Assembly: GCA_963801715.1 (NCBI GenBank)
Contig: CAWDGB010000015.1
Location: forward strand, 128,243-192,242
From: CAVVJA01 sp963801715
GTDB taxonomy: Bacteria; Actinomycetota; Actinomycetes; Mycobacteriales; Jatrophihabitantaceae
Direction of reading: 5' to 3'
DNA: 64,000 bases
The notes below the pieces were generated by a model, which saw only the letters and a list, made by a program, of their open reading frames with translations, had not been told where the DNA came from and searched no databases. Positions 17,651-27,253 of this stretch are shown here, in pieces (position 1 is the first letter of the stretch; the number at the start of each line of letters is the position of its first letter). The position numbers and the translations under genes were made by a program.

Positions 17651-19936
17651 ATGACCGCACTGGACATCGACGCCGCCGTTGCCGCACTTACGCTCGAGGA
17701 GAAGGCCTCCCTCTGTTCGGGATCGGACTTCTGGCACACCGAAGGCATCGAACATGCCGGCGTCAGCCCGTTGATGCTGTCCGACGGACCACACGGCTTA
17801 CGTAAGCAGGCGGCTACAGCCGATCACGTCGGACTGGGTGAGAGCGTGCCGGCCACCTGCTTCCCGCCGGCCGTCGGCCTCGGCTCGTCGTGGAACCGGC
17901 AGTTGGTGGAGCGAGTGGGCGAGGCCCTCGGTGCCGAGGCGCGCGCTGCGGGAATCGCCGTTCTTCTCGGTCCCGGCATCAACATCAAGCGTTCGCCTTT
18001 GTGCGGCCGCAACTTCGAGTACTTCTCCGAAGACCCGTTCGTCAGCGGCGAACTCGGCGCGGCTCTGGTGCGCGGAATCCAGCGCCAGGGTGTCGGTACG
18101 TCGGTCAAGCACTACGCAGCGAACAACCAAGAGACCGACCGCATGCGGGTGAGTGCCGAGGTCGACGAGCGCACCCTGCGAGAGATCTACCTCGCTGGGT
18201 TCGAACGCGTCGTGAACACGGCCCAACCCTGGACGGTGATGTGCTCCTACAACAAGATAAACGGGACCTATGCCTCCGAACACCCGTGGCTGCTGACCAG
18301 CGTGCTGCGCGACGAATGGGGCTTCGATGGCCTGGTCATGTCGGACTGGGGCGCGGTCAACGACCGAGTGGCAGGTCTGGCGGCCGGTCTGGATCTCGAG
18401 ATGCCCTCGTCCGAGGGCGTACTGGACCGGGACATCGTCGCCGCAGTCCGCGCCGGCCGGCTCGACGAACGGGTGCTCGATAGGGCGGTGCGCCGGCTGC
18501 TGCAGTTGCACGAGCGAACCCGGAGCGCCCGGACCGGAGGGGGTTCCTATGATCGCGACGCGCACCACGAGCTGGCCCGCCAGGTAGCGCGGGAGTGCGC
18601 CGTTCTGCTGAAGAACGACCCGGTTGACGGCACGCCGCTGCTGCCCCTCGACCCCGCGGCTGACGCGACGGTCGCCGTGATCGGCGAGTTCGCCCGGACA
18701 CCGCGATACCAGGGCGCCGGCAGCTCGCAGGTCAACCCGACCCGGGTCAGCAATGCCCTCGACGAGCTCCGCGCGCTGGCCGGGTCGGCCGTCCGCATCG
18801 ACTTCGCACCGGGCTACTGGGTCGATGCCACACCCAGCGACCCGACCGTTGGCGAACAACTCGGGTCGGATGCCACGGCCCTGGCGGCTCATGCTGACGT
18901 CGTGCTGCTCTTCCTCGGGTTGCCGCCGAGTTACGAGTCCGAAGGGTGGGACCGGGAGGACATGGACCTGCCGGCCGAGCAGCTTGACTTGCTCCGCGCC
19001 GTCGTCGACGCCAATCCGCGAGTCGTGGTCGTGCTGTCCAACGGCGCTGCGGTTACCGTCGCCGACTGGACCGAACGGGTGCCGGCGATTCTCGAGGGAT
19101 GGTTGCTCGGCCAGGGCGGCGGCGGCGCGATCGCCGACGTGCTGTTCGGCGTTGCCAACCCGTCTGGCCGGCTGACGGAGACGATCCCGTGGCGGCTGGC
19201 CGACAACCCGTCGTTCGGCAACTTCCCGGGCGAGTTCGGCGTCGTGCGCTACGGGGAAGGCATCCTGGTCGGGTATCGCTCCTACGACGCGCGAGACGCC
19301 GCCGTGGCGTACCCGTTCGGGCACGGCCTCTCGTACACCACCTTCGAGTACGGGCCGGTGACCGCAACCGTTTCCGGGTCGGGCCGTGGCGTGCAGGTTT
19401 CGGTCTCGTTGACCGTCACCAATACCGGGGGGCGCCCCGGGCAGGAGATCGTCCAGCTGTACGTCGGTGACGTCGAATGCTCCGTCATGCGCCCGGTGCG
19501 CGAACTTCGCGGGTTCGCCAAGGTAGCCGTCGATGTGGCAGCGACGGTCCCGGTCTCATTCACGTTGGGCGCTCGGGATCTCGCGTTCTGGCACCCGGTG
19601 TTGCGCCGCTGGGTCGCCGAGGGTGGCGAGTTCGAGATCGGGGTCGGCGCGTCGTCGCGAGACATCCGACAACGCGCCGTCATCACGGTCGTCGGAGAGG
19701 CTGCGGGTCTGCCGCTCACCGCCGAGTCGACGCTCGCTGAATGGCTGGCCAATCCGGCCGGGCGGGAGGCGCTGGAGTCGATCGCGCCGTCGGAGACCGG
19801 TGTGCTCGGGATGAATGCCGAGATGGTCAAGCTCATCGGCTCGATACCCATGATTCGACTTGCCCGGTTCCCCCTCATGCCGATCGGTCCAGCGGACCTC
19901 GATCGGCTGATCGACAAGCTCAACCCGTCGGGCTGA
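17651..19936 (+). CDS. Glycoside hydrolase family 3 beta-glucosidase
   Basis: 761 residues from ATG 17651. GH3 N-domain with SDGPHGLRKQ, KHYAANNQETDR and the nucleophile in LVMSDWGAV (Asp232). GH3 C-domain with GAGSSQVNPTRVSNAL, LGLPPSYESEGWDREDMDLP (acid/base Glu region) and WLLGQGGGGAIADVL. A fibronectin-III-like domain ends the protein (about 600-690: YTTFEYGPV...GQEIVQLYVGD). No signal peptide, so likely cytosolic beta-glucosidase acting on imported oligosaccharides or glycosides. It interrupts the cox cluster between xdhC and coxS on the same strand; no functional tie is evident. Confidence 0.92.
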   Translation: MTALDIDAAVAALTLEEKASLCSGSDFWHTEGIEHAGVSPLMLSDGPHGLRKQAATADHVGLGESVPATCFPPAVGLGSSWNRQLVERVGEALGAEARAAGIAVLLGPGINIKRSPLCGRNFEYFSEDPFVSGELGAALVRGIQRQGVGTSVKHYAANNQETDRMRVSAEVDERTLREIYLAGFERVVNTAQPWTVMCSYNKINGTYASEHPWLLTSVLRDEWGFDGLVMSDWGAVNDRVAGLAAGLDLEMPSSEGVLDRDIVAAVRAGRLDERVLDRAVRRLLQLHERTRSARTGGGSYDRDAHHELARQVARECAVLLKNDPVDGTPLLPLDPAADATVAVIGEFARTPRYQGAGSSQVNPTRVSNALDELRALAGSAVRIDFAPGYWVDATPSDPTVGEQLGSDATALAAHADVVLLFLGLPPSYESEGWDREDMDLPAEQLDLLRAVVDANPRVVVVLSNGAAVTVADWTERVPAILEGWLLGQGGGGAIADVLFGVANPSGRLTETIPWRLADNPSFGNFPGEFGVVRYGEGILVGYRSYDARDAAVAYPFGHGLSYTTFEYGPVTATVSGSGRGVQVSVSLTVTNTGGRPGQEIVQLYVGDVECSVMRPVRELRGFAKVAVDVAATVPVSFTLGARDLAFWHPVLRRWVAEGGEFEIGVGASSRDIRQRAVITVVGEAAGLPLTAESTLAEWLANPAGREALESIAPSETGVLGMNAEMVKLIGSIPMIRLARFPLMPIGPADLDRLIDKLNPSG

Positions 19937-20013
19937 GCGAATCGGTTCCTCTTGCGCTGGCTCGACGCAGAGGCTTGTCTGTAGTGCAGGACACAACTAC
20001 CTCAGGAGGCTCG

Positions 20014-20511
20014 ATGACACAGCTGCGCGTCACCGTCGACGAGGTCGCCTATCAGGACGACGTTGAGCCTCGGCTGCTGCTGGTTCATTACCTGCGCGAC
20101 CGATTGGGCAAGGTGGGCACCGTCGTGGGTTGCGACACCAGCAACTGCGGCGCATGCACGGTCCTGCTGAACGGTCGCAGCGTGAAGAGCTGCTCGATTC
20201 TCGCCATCCAGGCGCAGGGACGAGTCGTTACGACCATCGAAGGGCTCGCCACGGAGAACGGAGGGCTGCATCCGGTCCAGCAGGCGTTCCACGAGCAGCA
20301 CGCGCTGCAGTGCGGATTCTGCACCCCGGGCATGATCATGGCCGCCTGCGACCTGCTCGGCGAAAACCCCGACCCATCCGAGGCAGAGATTCGCGAGGGA
20401 ATCGAAGGGAACCTCTGTCGGTGTACCGGGTATCAGAACATCGTCCGAGCGGTGCAATCCGCCGCCAGGACCATGGCTGACTCGGAGCGCACCGCGGCGG
20501 TGGCTCGATGA
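20014..20511 (+). CDS. coxS: Cox-type molybdenum hydroxylase, 2Fe-2S small subunit
   Basis: 165 residues. Two 2Fe-2S clusters are visible: the plant-ferredoxin type with Cys40, 45, 48 and 60 (CDTSNCGAC...KSC), and the xanthine-oxidase type with Cys100, 103, 135 and 137 (CGFC...CRC). Carries electrons from the Mo site to the FAD subunit. Strong Shine-Dalgarno AGGAGG 4 nt before the ATG. The last four bases overlap the coxL start. A 77-bp spacer after the beta-glucosidase gene may hold its promoter; none is certain. Confidence 0.93.
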   Translation: MTQLRVTVDEVAYQDDVEPRLLLVHYLRDRLGKVGTVVGCDTSNCGACTVLLNGRSVKSCSILAIQAQGRVVTTIEGLATENGGLHPVQQAFHEQHALQCGFCTPGMIMAACDLLGENPDPSEAEIREGIEGNLCRCTGYQNIVRAVQSAARTMADSERTAAVAR

Positions 20512-22908
20512 CCACCGTCGAGGAACGTCCGGCGCCCGTCGAGTTCGGCCAACCGCGCCGCCGCAAGGAGGATGCGCACCTCATCACCGGCCGCACCGTC
20601 TGGACGGACAACATCACCCTGCCCGGCCTGCAGCATCTCGCGATCCTGCGTAGTCCGATGGCACACGCGAGAATCACCTCGATCAATACAACGGCCGCAA
20701 CCGGCCGGCCCGGCGTTGTCGCGGTGTTCACCGGCCGGGATTTCGCCGAAACGCAAGGCAGCATCCCGTGCGCGTGGCCGGTTACGGCCGACATCGTGAA
20801 TCCGGGCCACCCGAGCATTGCCGTCGACCAGGTGAACCACGTGGGCGAGGCCGTGGCCATCGTCGTCGCCCGCGACAAGTCCGCGGCGCAGGACGCGCTC
20901 GAAGCGATCGACGTCGACTATGAGCCGATTGCCCGTCGTCCTCGAGATGGAGGCCGCGCTGGCCGACGGCGCACCGTTGGTCCATCCGAACACCGAGTCG
21001 AATCGCTGCTTCACCTGGGCGTTCGAGTCGGGAGCGGCCGGCACCGGTCAGCCGATCGAAGACGTACTGAAAGCCGCCGAGGTCACGGTCAAACGCCGGT
21101 TTATCCAGCAGCGACTCATCCCGGCGTTCCTGGAGCCGCGCTCGACCGTCGCCCAGCCGGACGGCGACGGCGTGACGCTGTGGTCTTCGACGCAGATCCC
21201 GCACGTCCTGCGGACGATGCTCGCCCTGTCGCTGGGTATCCCCGAGCACAAGGTGCGGGTCATCGCACCCGACGTCGGCGGCGGGTTCGGCGGCAAGCTG
21301 CAGGTAACCCCCGAGGAGTTCATCTGCACCCTGGTCGCCCGCAAGCTGGGCAAGCCGGTGAAGTACACCGAGTCGCGGTCCGAGTCGCTCATGAGCGGCC
21401 ACCACGGTCGTGATCAGATCCAGGACATCACGCTGACCGCCCGCCGAGACGGCACGTTCACCGGCCTGGACGTACACATCCTGTCCAACATGGGTGCCTA
21501 CCTGCGGCTGATCACGCCGGGCATCCCGCTCCTCGGCGCCTTCATGTTCAACGGGAGCTACAAGTTCGACGCGTACCGGTTCGTGTGCGATGGCGTGTTC
21601 ACGACGAAGACGCCGACCGACGCCTACCGCGGAGCGGGCCGGCCCGAGGCGACCTTCGCCATCGAGCGCATCGTCGACGAGATGGCGGTCGAGCTGGGCA
21701 TGGACCCCATGGAGCTGCGCCGCAAGAACTGGATCAACCACGACGACTTCCCCTTTACCACGATCACCGGCATCACCTACGACAGCGGCAACTACGAGGA
21801 AGCGACTGACAAAGCGCTGGAGCTCATGGGATGGGACGACCTGCGCCGCGAGCAGGCTGATCGGATCGAACGCGGGGATCCGGTCCGACTCGGCCTGGGC
21901 ATCTCGACCTATACCGAGTTGTGCGGGTGGGCACCGTCCCGGCTGCTCGGCGCGCTCCGCTACGCCGGTGGCGGGTGGGAACACGCCTCGGTACGAGTGC
22001 TCCCGACCGGCAAGGTCGAGGTCGTCACCGGCACGAGCCCGCACGGTCAGGGGCACGACACCGCATGGAGCCAGATCGTTGCGGACCGGCTCGGCGTGCC
22101 GTTCGAGGACATCGAGATCCTGCACGGCGACACGCAGTCCTCGCCCCGGGGCTGGGACACCTACGGGTCGCGTTCGGCGGCCGTCGGGGCGATCGCGGTG
22201 TCGAATGCCGCCCTCCGGGTGGTCGACAAGGCCAAGCGGATCGCCGCGCACATGCTGGAAGCCAGCGAGGACGACGTCGAGTTCGCGAACGGCGCGTTCA
22301 GCGTGAAGGGCGCCCCAGGCACCGGTAAGACCATCCAAGATCTCGCTTTCGCGGCGTTCGCCGGACACGACATGCCTGATGGCGTCGAGCCCAACCTGGA
22401 CGCCGACGCGACGTTCGACCCGGTGGCGCTGTCGTTCCCGCACGGCACGCACCTGTGCGCAATCGACGTCGACACCGAGACCGGGCGGGCGACGATTCGC
22501 AGGTACGTGTGCGTTGACGACGTCGGCGAGGTGATCAATCCGCTCATCGTCGATGGCCAGGTTCACGGCGGAGTGGTGCAGGGCGTCTCGCAAGCCCTCT
22601 TCGAAGAGGCGGTGTACGACGCCGACGGCAACCTGACCACCGGCTCCTTCGTCGACTATCTCCTACCGTCGGCGGCGGACGTCCCGTCGTTCATCACGGA
22701 CCGCACGGTGAGCCCGTCCACGACGAATCCGCTCGGCGTGAAAGGCGTCGGCGAGACCGGCACGATCGCCGCCACCCCGGCCGTCGTCAACGCGATTCTC
22801 GACGCGGTGCGGCCATTCGGCGTCACGGACATTCAGATGCCGTGCACGCCGGAACGGATCTGGCGCGCGGTCAATCAAGCATCCGCGAGCGAAGGAGAGC
22901 GGCTGTGA
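20508..22908 (+). CDS. coxL: Cox-type molybdenum hydroxylase, large Mo-binding subunit, form II (frameshifted)
   Basis: About 799 residues when joined, normal length. N-terminal part runs to DVDYEP; near 20929-20932 the frame shifts by +1 and continues as LPVVLEMEAALADG. Removing the A in 'gagccgattgccc' restores the sequence. Moco-binding motifs are present: VGGGFGGK, AYRGAGR, HGQGHDT and KGVGETGT (catalytic Glu). AYRGAGR marks the form II (BMS/OMP-like) group, not form I CO dehydrogenase (AYRCSFR). Substrate therefore unproven: CO, an aldehyde or an N-heterocycle are possible. Start overlaps coxS, end overlaps coxM. Confidence 0.9.
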
Positions 22909-23763
22909 TCCCGGCGCCGTTCGACTACGTGCGCCCGTCCTCCGTGGACGAGGCGGTGCAGGCCCTCGAGAGCGCCGGCGAGGACGGCAAGGTGCTTGCC
23001 GGTGGGCAGTCGCTGATCCCGATCCTGCGACTGCGCCTAGCGGCGCCAGAGATCTTGGTTGACCTCGGGGGCATTGCCGATCTTCGGGGTGTGCGGGATG
23101 ACGGCGACGCAATCGTCGTCGGCGCCATGACCACGCACGACGAGGTGATGCACAACCCCCTGGTCCTGGCGTACGCGCCGTTGCTGGCCCAGGCGACAGC
23201 CACGGTCGGCGACCGCCAGGTACGGCATCTCGGAACGTTCGGCGGATCGGTCGCGCACGCCGACCCGGCCGGCGACTTGCCGGCGGTAGCGCTCACCCTC
23301 GACGCCGAGATGGTCGTTCAAGGCCAGTCGGGCGTACGGCGGGTACCGGCCGCTGAGTTCTTCCGCGATTACCTGACGACGGCACTGCAGCCCGGCGAGG
23401 TCCTCACCGCGATTCGGGTCCCGAAGCTCGGCAACGGCTGGGCGGTGCACTACGAGAAGTTCAATCGCGTGGCCCAGGCCTGGTCCGTGGTCGGGGTCGC
23501 CGCGGCGGTCAAGCGCTCCAACGGGACGATCACCGAGGCGCGAGTCGGGCTGGCGAACATGGGCAGCACACCGCTGCGGGCGACCGGCGGTAGAGCAGGC
23601 CCTGGCCGGTGGCGACGCCACGGCCGACCGGGTGCGAACCGCGAGTGAGCGGGCGGCAGACGGCACGAGTCCGCCGAATGACTTGTCCGGGCAGGCGGAC
23701 TACCGGATGCACCTCGCGCGCGTGCTGACCCGACGAGCTGTTTCCGCGGCAGCCGGAATCTGA
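22905..23763 (+). CDS. coxM: Cox-type molybdenum hydroxylase, FAD subunit (frameshifted)
   Basis: About 285 residues when joined. FAD-binding motifs of the family: AGGQSLIPILRLRL and the TFGGSVAHADPAGDLP block (TxGGxxAxxxPxxDLP). The first frame ends early at 23648. At about 23586-23590 an extra base ('gaccggcggtag' for 'gaccgcggtag') shifts the frame; the other frame then reads VEQALAGGDATADRV ... QADYRMHLARVLTRRAV to a stop at 23761-23763, which is the expected C-terminal domain. GTG start overlaps the coxL stop. Transfers electrons from the Fe-S subunit to the respiratory chain. Confidence 0.88.
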
Positions 23764-23770
23764 GGGTGGC

Positions 23771-24451
23771 GTGGAGCTCCAGCACTCATTCGCCGTCCCG
23801 GTTGGCGTCGACCAGGCGTGGGCCGTCCTCGTCGACATCGAGCAGGTCGCGCCGTGCATGCCCGGCGCGGCGCTGGACACAGTCGACGGTGACGAGTTCA
23901 CCGGCTCGGTCAAAGTGCGATTGGGCCCCATCGGGCTGACCTACAAGGGCAAGGCCCGCTTCGTCGAGAAGGACGAGATAGCGCACCGGGCGGTCATCGA
24001 CGCCCAGGGCAAGGACGCTCGTGGCAACGGCACCGCCTCGGCCACCGTGACGGCAACACTGCATCCGCAGGACGACGGCACGCTGGTCGAGGTGAACACC
24101 GATCTCGCGATCACCGGTAAGCCGGCGCAGTTCGGCCGTGGCGTCATGGCGGACGTCGGCAACAAGCTGATCGGGCAGTTCGCCGATTGCCTCGCCGGGA
24201 AGTTGGCCAAGGCTGACGAGCCGGCCGCCGGGCCGGCCGCGGCGACCCCGGATTCAGCTCCGCAGCCGGCGGCTGGCCAGGCGGCCAGCGCGACCACGGC
24301 GCCCGAGGCGTCCGAGGCGCCGGCCGACGAGGTCGCGCCGATCGACCTCATGGCCTCGGCCGGACCGGCTGTGCTCAAGCGCCTGGCACCGGTAGCGCTG
24401 CTCTTCGCCGGGCTTGCTCTGGTGATCATTCTTCGGCGGCGCCGCGGGTAG
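23771..24451 (+). CDS. coxG: CoxG-like SRPBCC protein with C-terminal membrane anchor
   Basis: 226 residues from GTG 23771. Residues 1-150 form an SRPBCC (CoxG/DUF500-type) domain: HSFAVPVGVDQAWAVLVDIEQVAPCMPGA, GPIGLTYKGKARF, NKLIGQFADCLAGKL. An Ala/Pro-rich linker (about 152-198) leads to one transmembrane helix (about 204-220, LAPVALLFAGLALVIIL) and a basic end RRRRG. CoxG tethers CO dehydrogenase to the cytoplasmic membrane in Oligotropha; here the membrane helix is built in, supporting a similar anchoring role. Ends 13 bp from the convergent MTA phosphorylase gene. Confidence 0.85.
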   Translation: MELQHSFAVPVGVDQAWAVLVDIEQVAPCMPGAALDTVDGDEFTGSVKVRLGPIGLTYKGKARFVEKDEIAHRAVIDAQGKDARGNGTASATVTATLHPQDDGTLVEVNTDLAITGKPAQFGRGVMADVGNKLIGQFADCLAGKLAKADEPAAGPAAATPDSAPQPAAGQAASATTAPEASEAPADEVAPIDLMASAGPAVLKRLAPVALLFAGLALVIILRRRRG

Positions 24452-24464
24452 CCGCCGCGGACGC

Positions 24465-25331
24465 TCACGGCAACTGGAACGGCGGCGGGACGTCGTCATA
24501 TACGCGCGCGCACTCGCACAGTTCGGTCTGACCGGGCGGCAGTTGCTCGATCGTCGCGACGAGCAAGGTCCGCAAGCGAGGCACGTTGGCGGCGAACTGC
24601 TCGAACACCTGGGCCTGCGTTACCCCGGTACCGATCTCAATGCCGGCGTCCAGGTCGGTCACCAGGGTCAGCGTCGTGTAGCACAAGGCGAGCTCCCGGG
24701 CGAGCCCGGCCTCCGGCATGCCGGTCATGCCGATGATCGCGGCTCCGGCCCGCTGGAGGTCTCCCGATTCGGCCCGAGTGGAGAACCGTGGGCCGTTCAC
24801 GACGACCATCGTCGCTTCCGCCGTGACGGGCAGCCCGGTCACGCCGGCGGCGGCCAGCGCGCAGGCTCGGCCGACCGGACAGTACGGATCGGCGAACGCG
24901 ACGTGGAATACCCCGTTGTCGGCGTCCATGTAGGTACGCGCGCGGCCGGACGTTCGGTCCAGGACCTGATCCGGGATGACCAGCGACCCGGGGGCCAGAT
25001 CGGTCCGCAACGAGCCGACTGCCGACAGGGCCAGGATCTGGCGGACGCCGGCCGACCGTAGTGCCCAGAGATTGGCGCGGTACGGAACGCGGTGGGGGGC
25101 GAAGCGATGACCAACGCCGTGCCGCGGCACGAACGCGACCCGACGGCCGCCGAGTGTCCCGACGGTGACGTCGCCGCTCGGTGGTCCGAAGGGCGTGTCG
25201 AGGCCCACCGGGCTCGCGTCGTCAAGCAAGGAGTAGAAGCCGGACCCACCGATGACACCGATTTCGGCTAGCGGCGTGACTTGGCGCACCCGGATGACGT
25301 TAGCGTCCGCTCGCGAACCGCTTTGCGGCAT
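24465..25331 (-). CDS. mtnP: S-methyl-5'-thioadenosine phosphorylase / 6-oxopurine nucleoside phosphorylase
   Basis: 288 residues from ATG 25331 (upstream in-frame starts would add an unlikely leader). PNP/MTAP family: IGVIGGSGFY (phosphate site), FVPRHGVGHRFAPHRVPYRANLWAL, VVNGPRFSTRAES and the substrate loop IGMTGMPEAGLARELALCY. TGMPEA with preceding IGM leans to the MTAP / 6-oxopurine group; specificity between MTA and hypoxanthine/guanosine cannot be settled by eye. Reads divergently from the DUF5666-like gene. Adds to the purine salvage functions elsewhere in the window. Confidence 0.88.
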   Translation of the reverse strand: MPQSGSRADANVIRVRQVTPLAEIGVIGGSGFYSLLDDASPVGLDTPFGPPSGDVTVGTLGGRRVAFVPRHGVGHRFAPHRVPYRANLWALRSAGVRQILALSAVGSLRTDLAPGSLVIPDQVLDRTSGRARTYMDADNGVFHVAFADPYCPVGRACALAAAGVTGLPVTAEATMVVVNGPRFSTRAESGDLQRAGAAIIGMTGMPEAGLARELALCYTTLTLVTDLDAGIEIGTGVTQAQVFEQFAANVPRLRTLLVATIEQLPPGQTELCECARVYDDVPPPFQLP

Positions 25332-25517
25332 GGTGAGTTGCCGATCCGCACGGAATGCGTTCATGATGGAGGCGGACCGGAGCGCGGGACCCCCCGACCC
25401 TCGCTCCGGTTCTCTGGTGTCTTGACCAAACCTTGACGTTGTGCGCTCCGCGCGTTGACATCTCGGGCGGACTGTGGGCGATGCCAACTACGACCGGCAA
25501 AGGAGCAGTCGAGTCCC

Positions 25518-26021
25518 ATGTGGAACAAGATCGCAATCGCCGCGGGCGCCGGTGCCGTCCTCATCGGCGGTGGGGCGGCGGCCGTCGCCGCTGCTGCTAG
25601 CGCCGACACGTCCGGGACCGGAACAGCCAGTAGCCCGACCGCCGGCCCGAGCGGCGGAGTTAGCGCGCCGGGCAAGCCGGGACACCCCGGCCGCGGACTG
25701 CGCCTTGGTGCCCTAGGTCGTTTCGAGCATGCCGAGTGGGTCAGCAAGGACGGCACCGCGAACGTGACCCATGACGCGATACACGGCGCGGTCAGTTCGG
25801 TCAGTGCGACGTCTGTCTCGGTCGAGGCCTCGGACGGCTACCACCTGACCTTCGCCGTCAATGCGGACACCAAGGTGCGAGTGCGGGACACCTCGAGCAC
25901 TGGGAAGCGAGTCGGCAAGGCCGGCTCGATAAGCGACGTCAAGCCCGGTGACAATGTCCTGGTCAGCGGCATCAAGAGCGGCTCGACGGTCACCGCCAAG
26001 CACGTCCTCGACGGTCGCTAG
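25518..26021 (+). CDS. Secreted DUF5666-like protein
   Basis: 167 residues. N-terminal signal/anchor (MWNKIAIAAGAGAVLIGGGAAAVAAAASA), a Gly/Pro/Ser-rich linker (about 30-62), then a beta-rich domain (about 88-165: IHGAVSSVSATSVSVEASDGYHLTFAVNADTKV ... DVKPGDNVLVSG) typical of DUF5666 OB-like modules. AGGAG upstream supports the ATG at 25518. The 186-bp divergent spacer contains TTGACC, TTGACG and TTGACA hexamers that could serve as -35 elements. Function unknown. Confidence 0.75.
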   Translation: MWNKIAIAAGAGAVLIGGGAAAVAAAASADTSGTGTASSPTAGPSGGVSAPGKPGHPGRGLRLGALGRFEHAEWVSKDGTANVTHDAIHGAVSSVSATSVSVEASDGYHLTFAVNADTKVRVRDTSSTGKRVGKAGSISDVKPGDNVLVSGIKSGSTVTAKHVLDGR

Positions 26022-26107
26022 CGCCGGCCGCTCCACGCCCTACCGTCCGCCGGCCTGGAGGAGGCAGTCGCTGGCAAGATGGGGTGATCTGTGGGGTGGG
26101 AGAGCGC

Positions 26108-27253
26108 ATGCACCGCAAACACTACGAACCCGTGCACATCGCGTTCGCCGAGGCCGTCCGGGCATTCATCGACAAGGAGATGGTGCCCAACTTCCTGGAG
26201 TGGGAGCAGATCGGGTCTGCCCCGCGGGAGTTGTTCCAGGTGGCTGGCCGAAGCGGCTTCCTCGGCGTGGCGGTGCCTGAGGAATACGGCGGGGGCGGCG
26301 TCACCGACTTCCGGTTCAACCAGGCAATGAACGAGCAGCTGGCCTTTGCCGGGGTAACCGGCGCGGGTCTCGGACTCACACTGCACAACGACACGTGTCT
26401 GCCGTATTTCCTCACCTACGCGACTGACCAGCAACGCCGGCGCTGGTTGCCCGGCATTGTGTCCGGCGAGCTGATAACAGCGGTCGCAATGACCGAGCCG
26501 GCCGCGGGCTCGGACCTTTCGGGAATTCGGACCAGCGCGGTGCGTGACCGCGGCGAGTACATCGTGAACGGGTCGAAGACGTTCATCACGAACGGTATCA
26601 ACGCCGACCTCGTGATCACCGCCGTGCGAACTGGCCCGGATCGGCATCGTGGGTTGTCCTTGCTGATTCTGGAACGCGGCATGCCTGGCTTCGAGCGTGG
26701 TCGCAACCTGCAAAAGGTCGGTATGCACTCGCAAGACACCGCCGAGCTGTCGTTCACTGAGGTGCGCGTTCCGCTCGCCAACCTGCTCGGCGAGGAGAAC
26801 CAGGGCTTCTTCCAGCTGGTCGCCAAACTCCCGCAGGAGCGAATGTCGATTGCCGTCGCCGGAGTGGCCGAGGCTCGTGCGGCGTTCGAGAACACGCTTC
26901 GCTATGTCCAGGAACGTCGCGCGTTCGGGCAGCCCATCGGATCGTTCCAGCACTCTCGATTCGTCCTCGCTGAGATCGCGACTGAGATCGACGTGGCCCA
27001 GACCTTCGTCGACCGATGCGTCGACGATCTCAACACGGGCGAGCTGTCTGCTCCGGATGCGGCCAAGGCCAAGTGGTGGACGACCGAGCTGCAGGGCCGG
27101 GTCGTCGACCGATGCGTGCAACTGCACGGCGGCTACGGCTACATGCTCGAGTACCCCGTCGCCCGGGCGTTCACCGACGCGCGTGTGAGCCGCATCTACG
27201 GCGGGACGACGGAGATCATGAAGGACGTCATCGGCAAGTCCTTGGGCCTGTGA
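26108..27253 (+). CDS. Acyl-CoA dehydrogenase
   Basis: 381 residues. FAD enzyme forming the alpha,beta double bond in acyl-CoA. Seen: N-domain VPEEYGGGGVTDF, the FAD loop AMTEPAAGSDLSGIRTSA, the middle beta domain with VNGSKTFITNGINADLVI, QERRAFGQPIGSFQ, and the C-terminal signature QLHGGYGYMLEYPVARAFTDARVSRIYGGTTEIM. ATG 26108 is used; a GTG 24 nt upstream is possible. Its stop overlaps the maf GTG (GTGA). Chain-length preference unknown; long-chain type similar to mycobacterial FadE enzymes. Confidence 0.92.
   Translation: MHRKHYEPVHIAFAEAVRAFIDKEMVPNFLEWEQIGSAPRELFQVAGRSGFLGVAVPEEYGGGGVTDFRFNQAMNEQLAFAGVTGAGLGLTLHNDTCLPYFLTYATDQQRRRWLPGIVSGELITAVAMTEPAAGSDLSGIRTSAVRDRGEYIVNGSKTFITNGINADLVITAVRTGPDRHRGLSLLILERGMPGFERGRNLQKVGMHSQDTAELSFTEVRVPLANLLGEENQGFFQLVAKLPQERMSIAVAGVAEARAAFENTLRYVQERRAFGQPIGSFQHSRFVLAEIATEIDVAQTFVDRCVDDLNTGELSAPDAAKAKWWTTELQGRVVDRCVQLHGGYGYMLEYPVARAFTDARVSRIYGGTTEIMKDVIGKSLGL

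Noticed and set aside
17798..19324. 508-codon open frame antisense to the beta-glucosidase
   Set aside because: Shadow frame with no recognisable motif; the sense strand is a clear GH3 enzyme.
20782..22593. 603-codon open frame antisense to coxL
   Set aside because: Shadow of a high-GC gene; Arg/Gly-rich with no domain, while the sense strand has full Mo-hydroxylase motifs.
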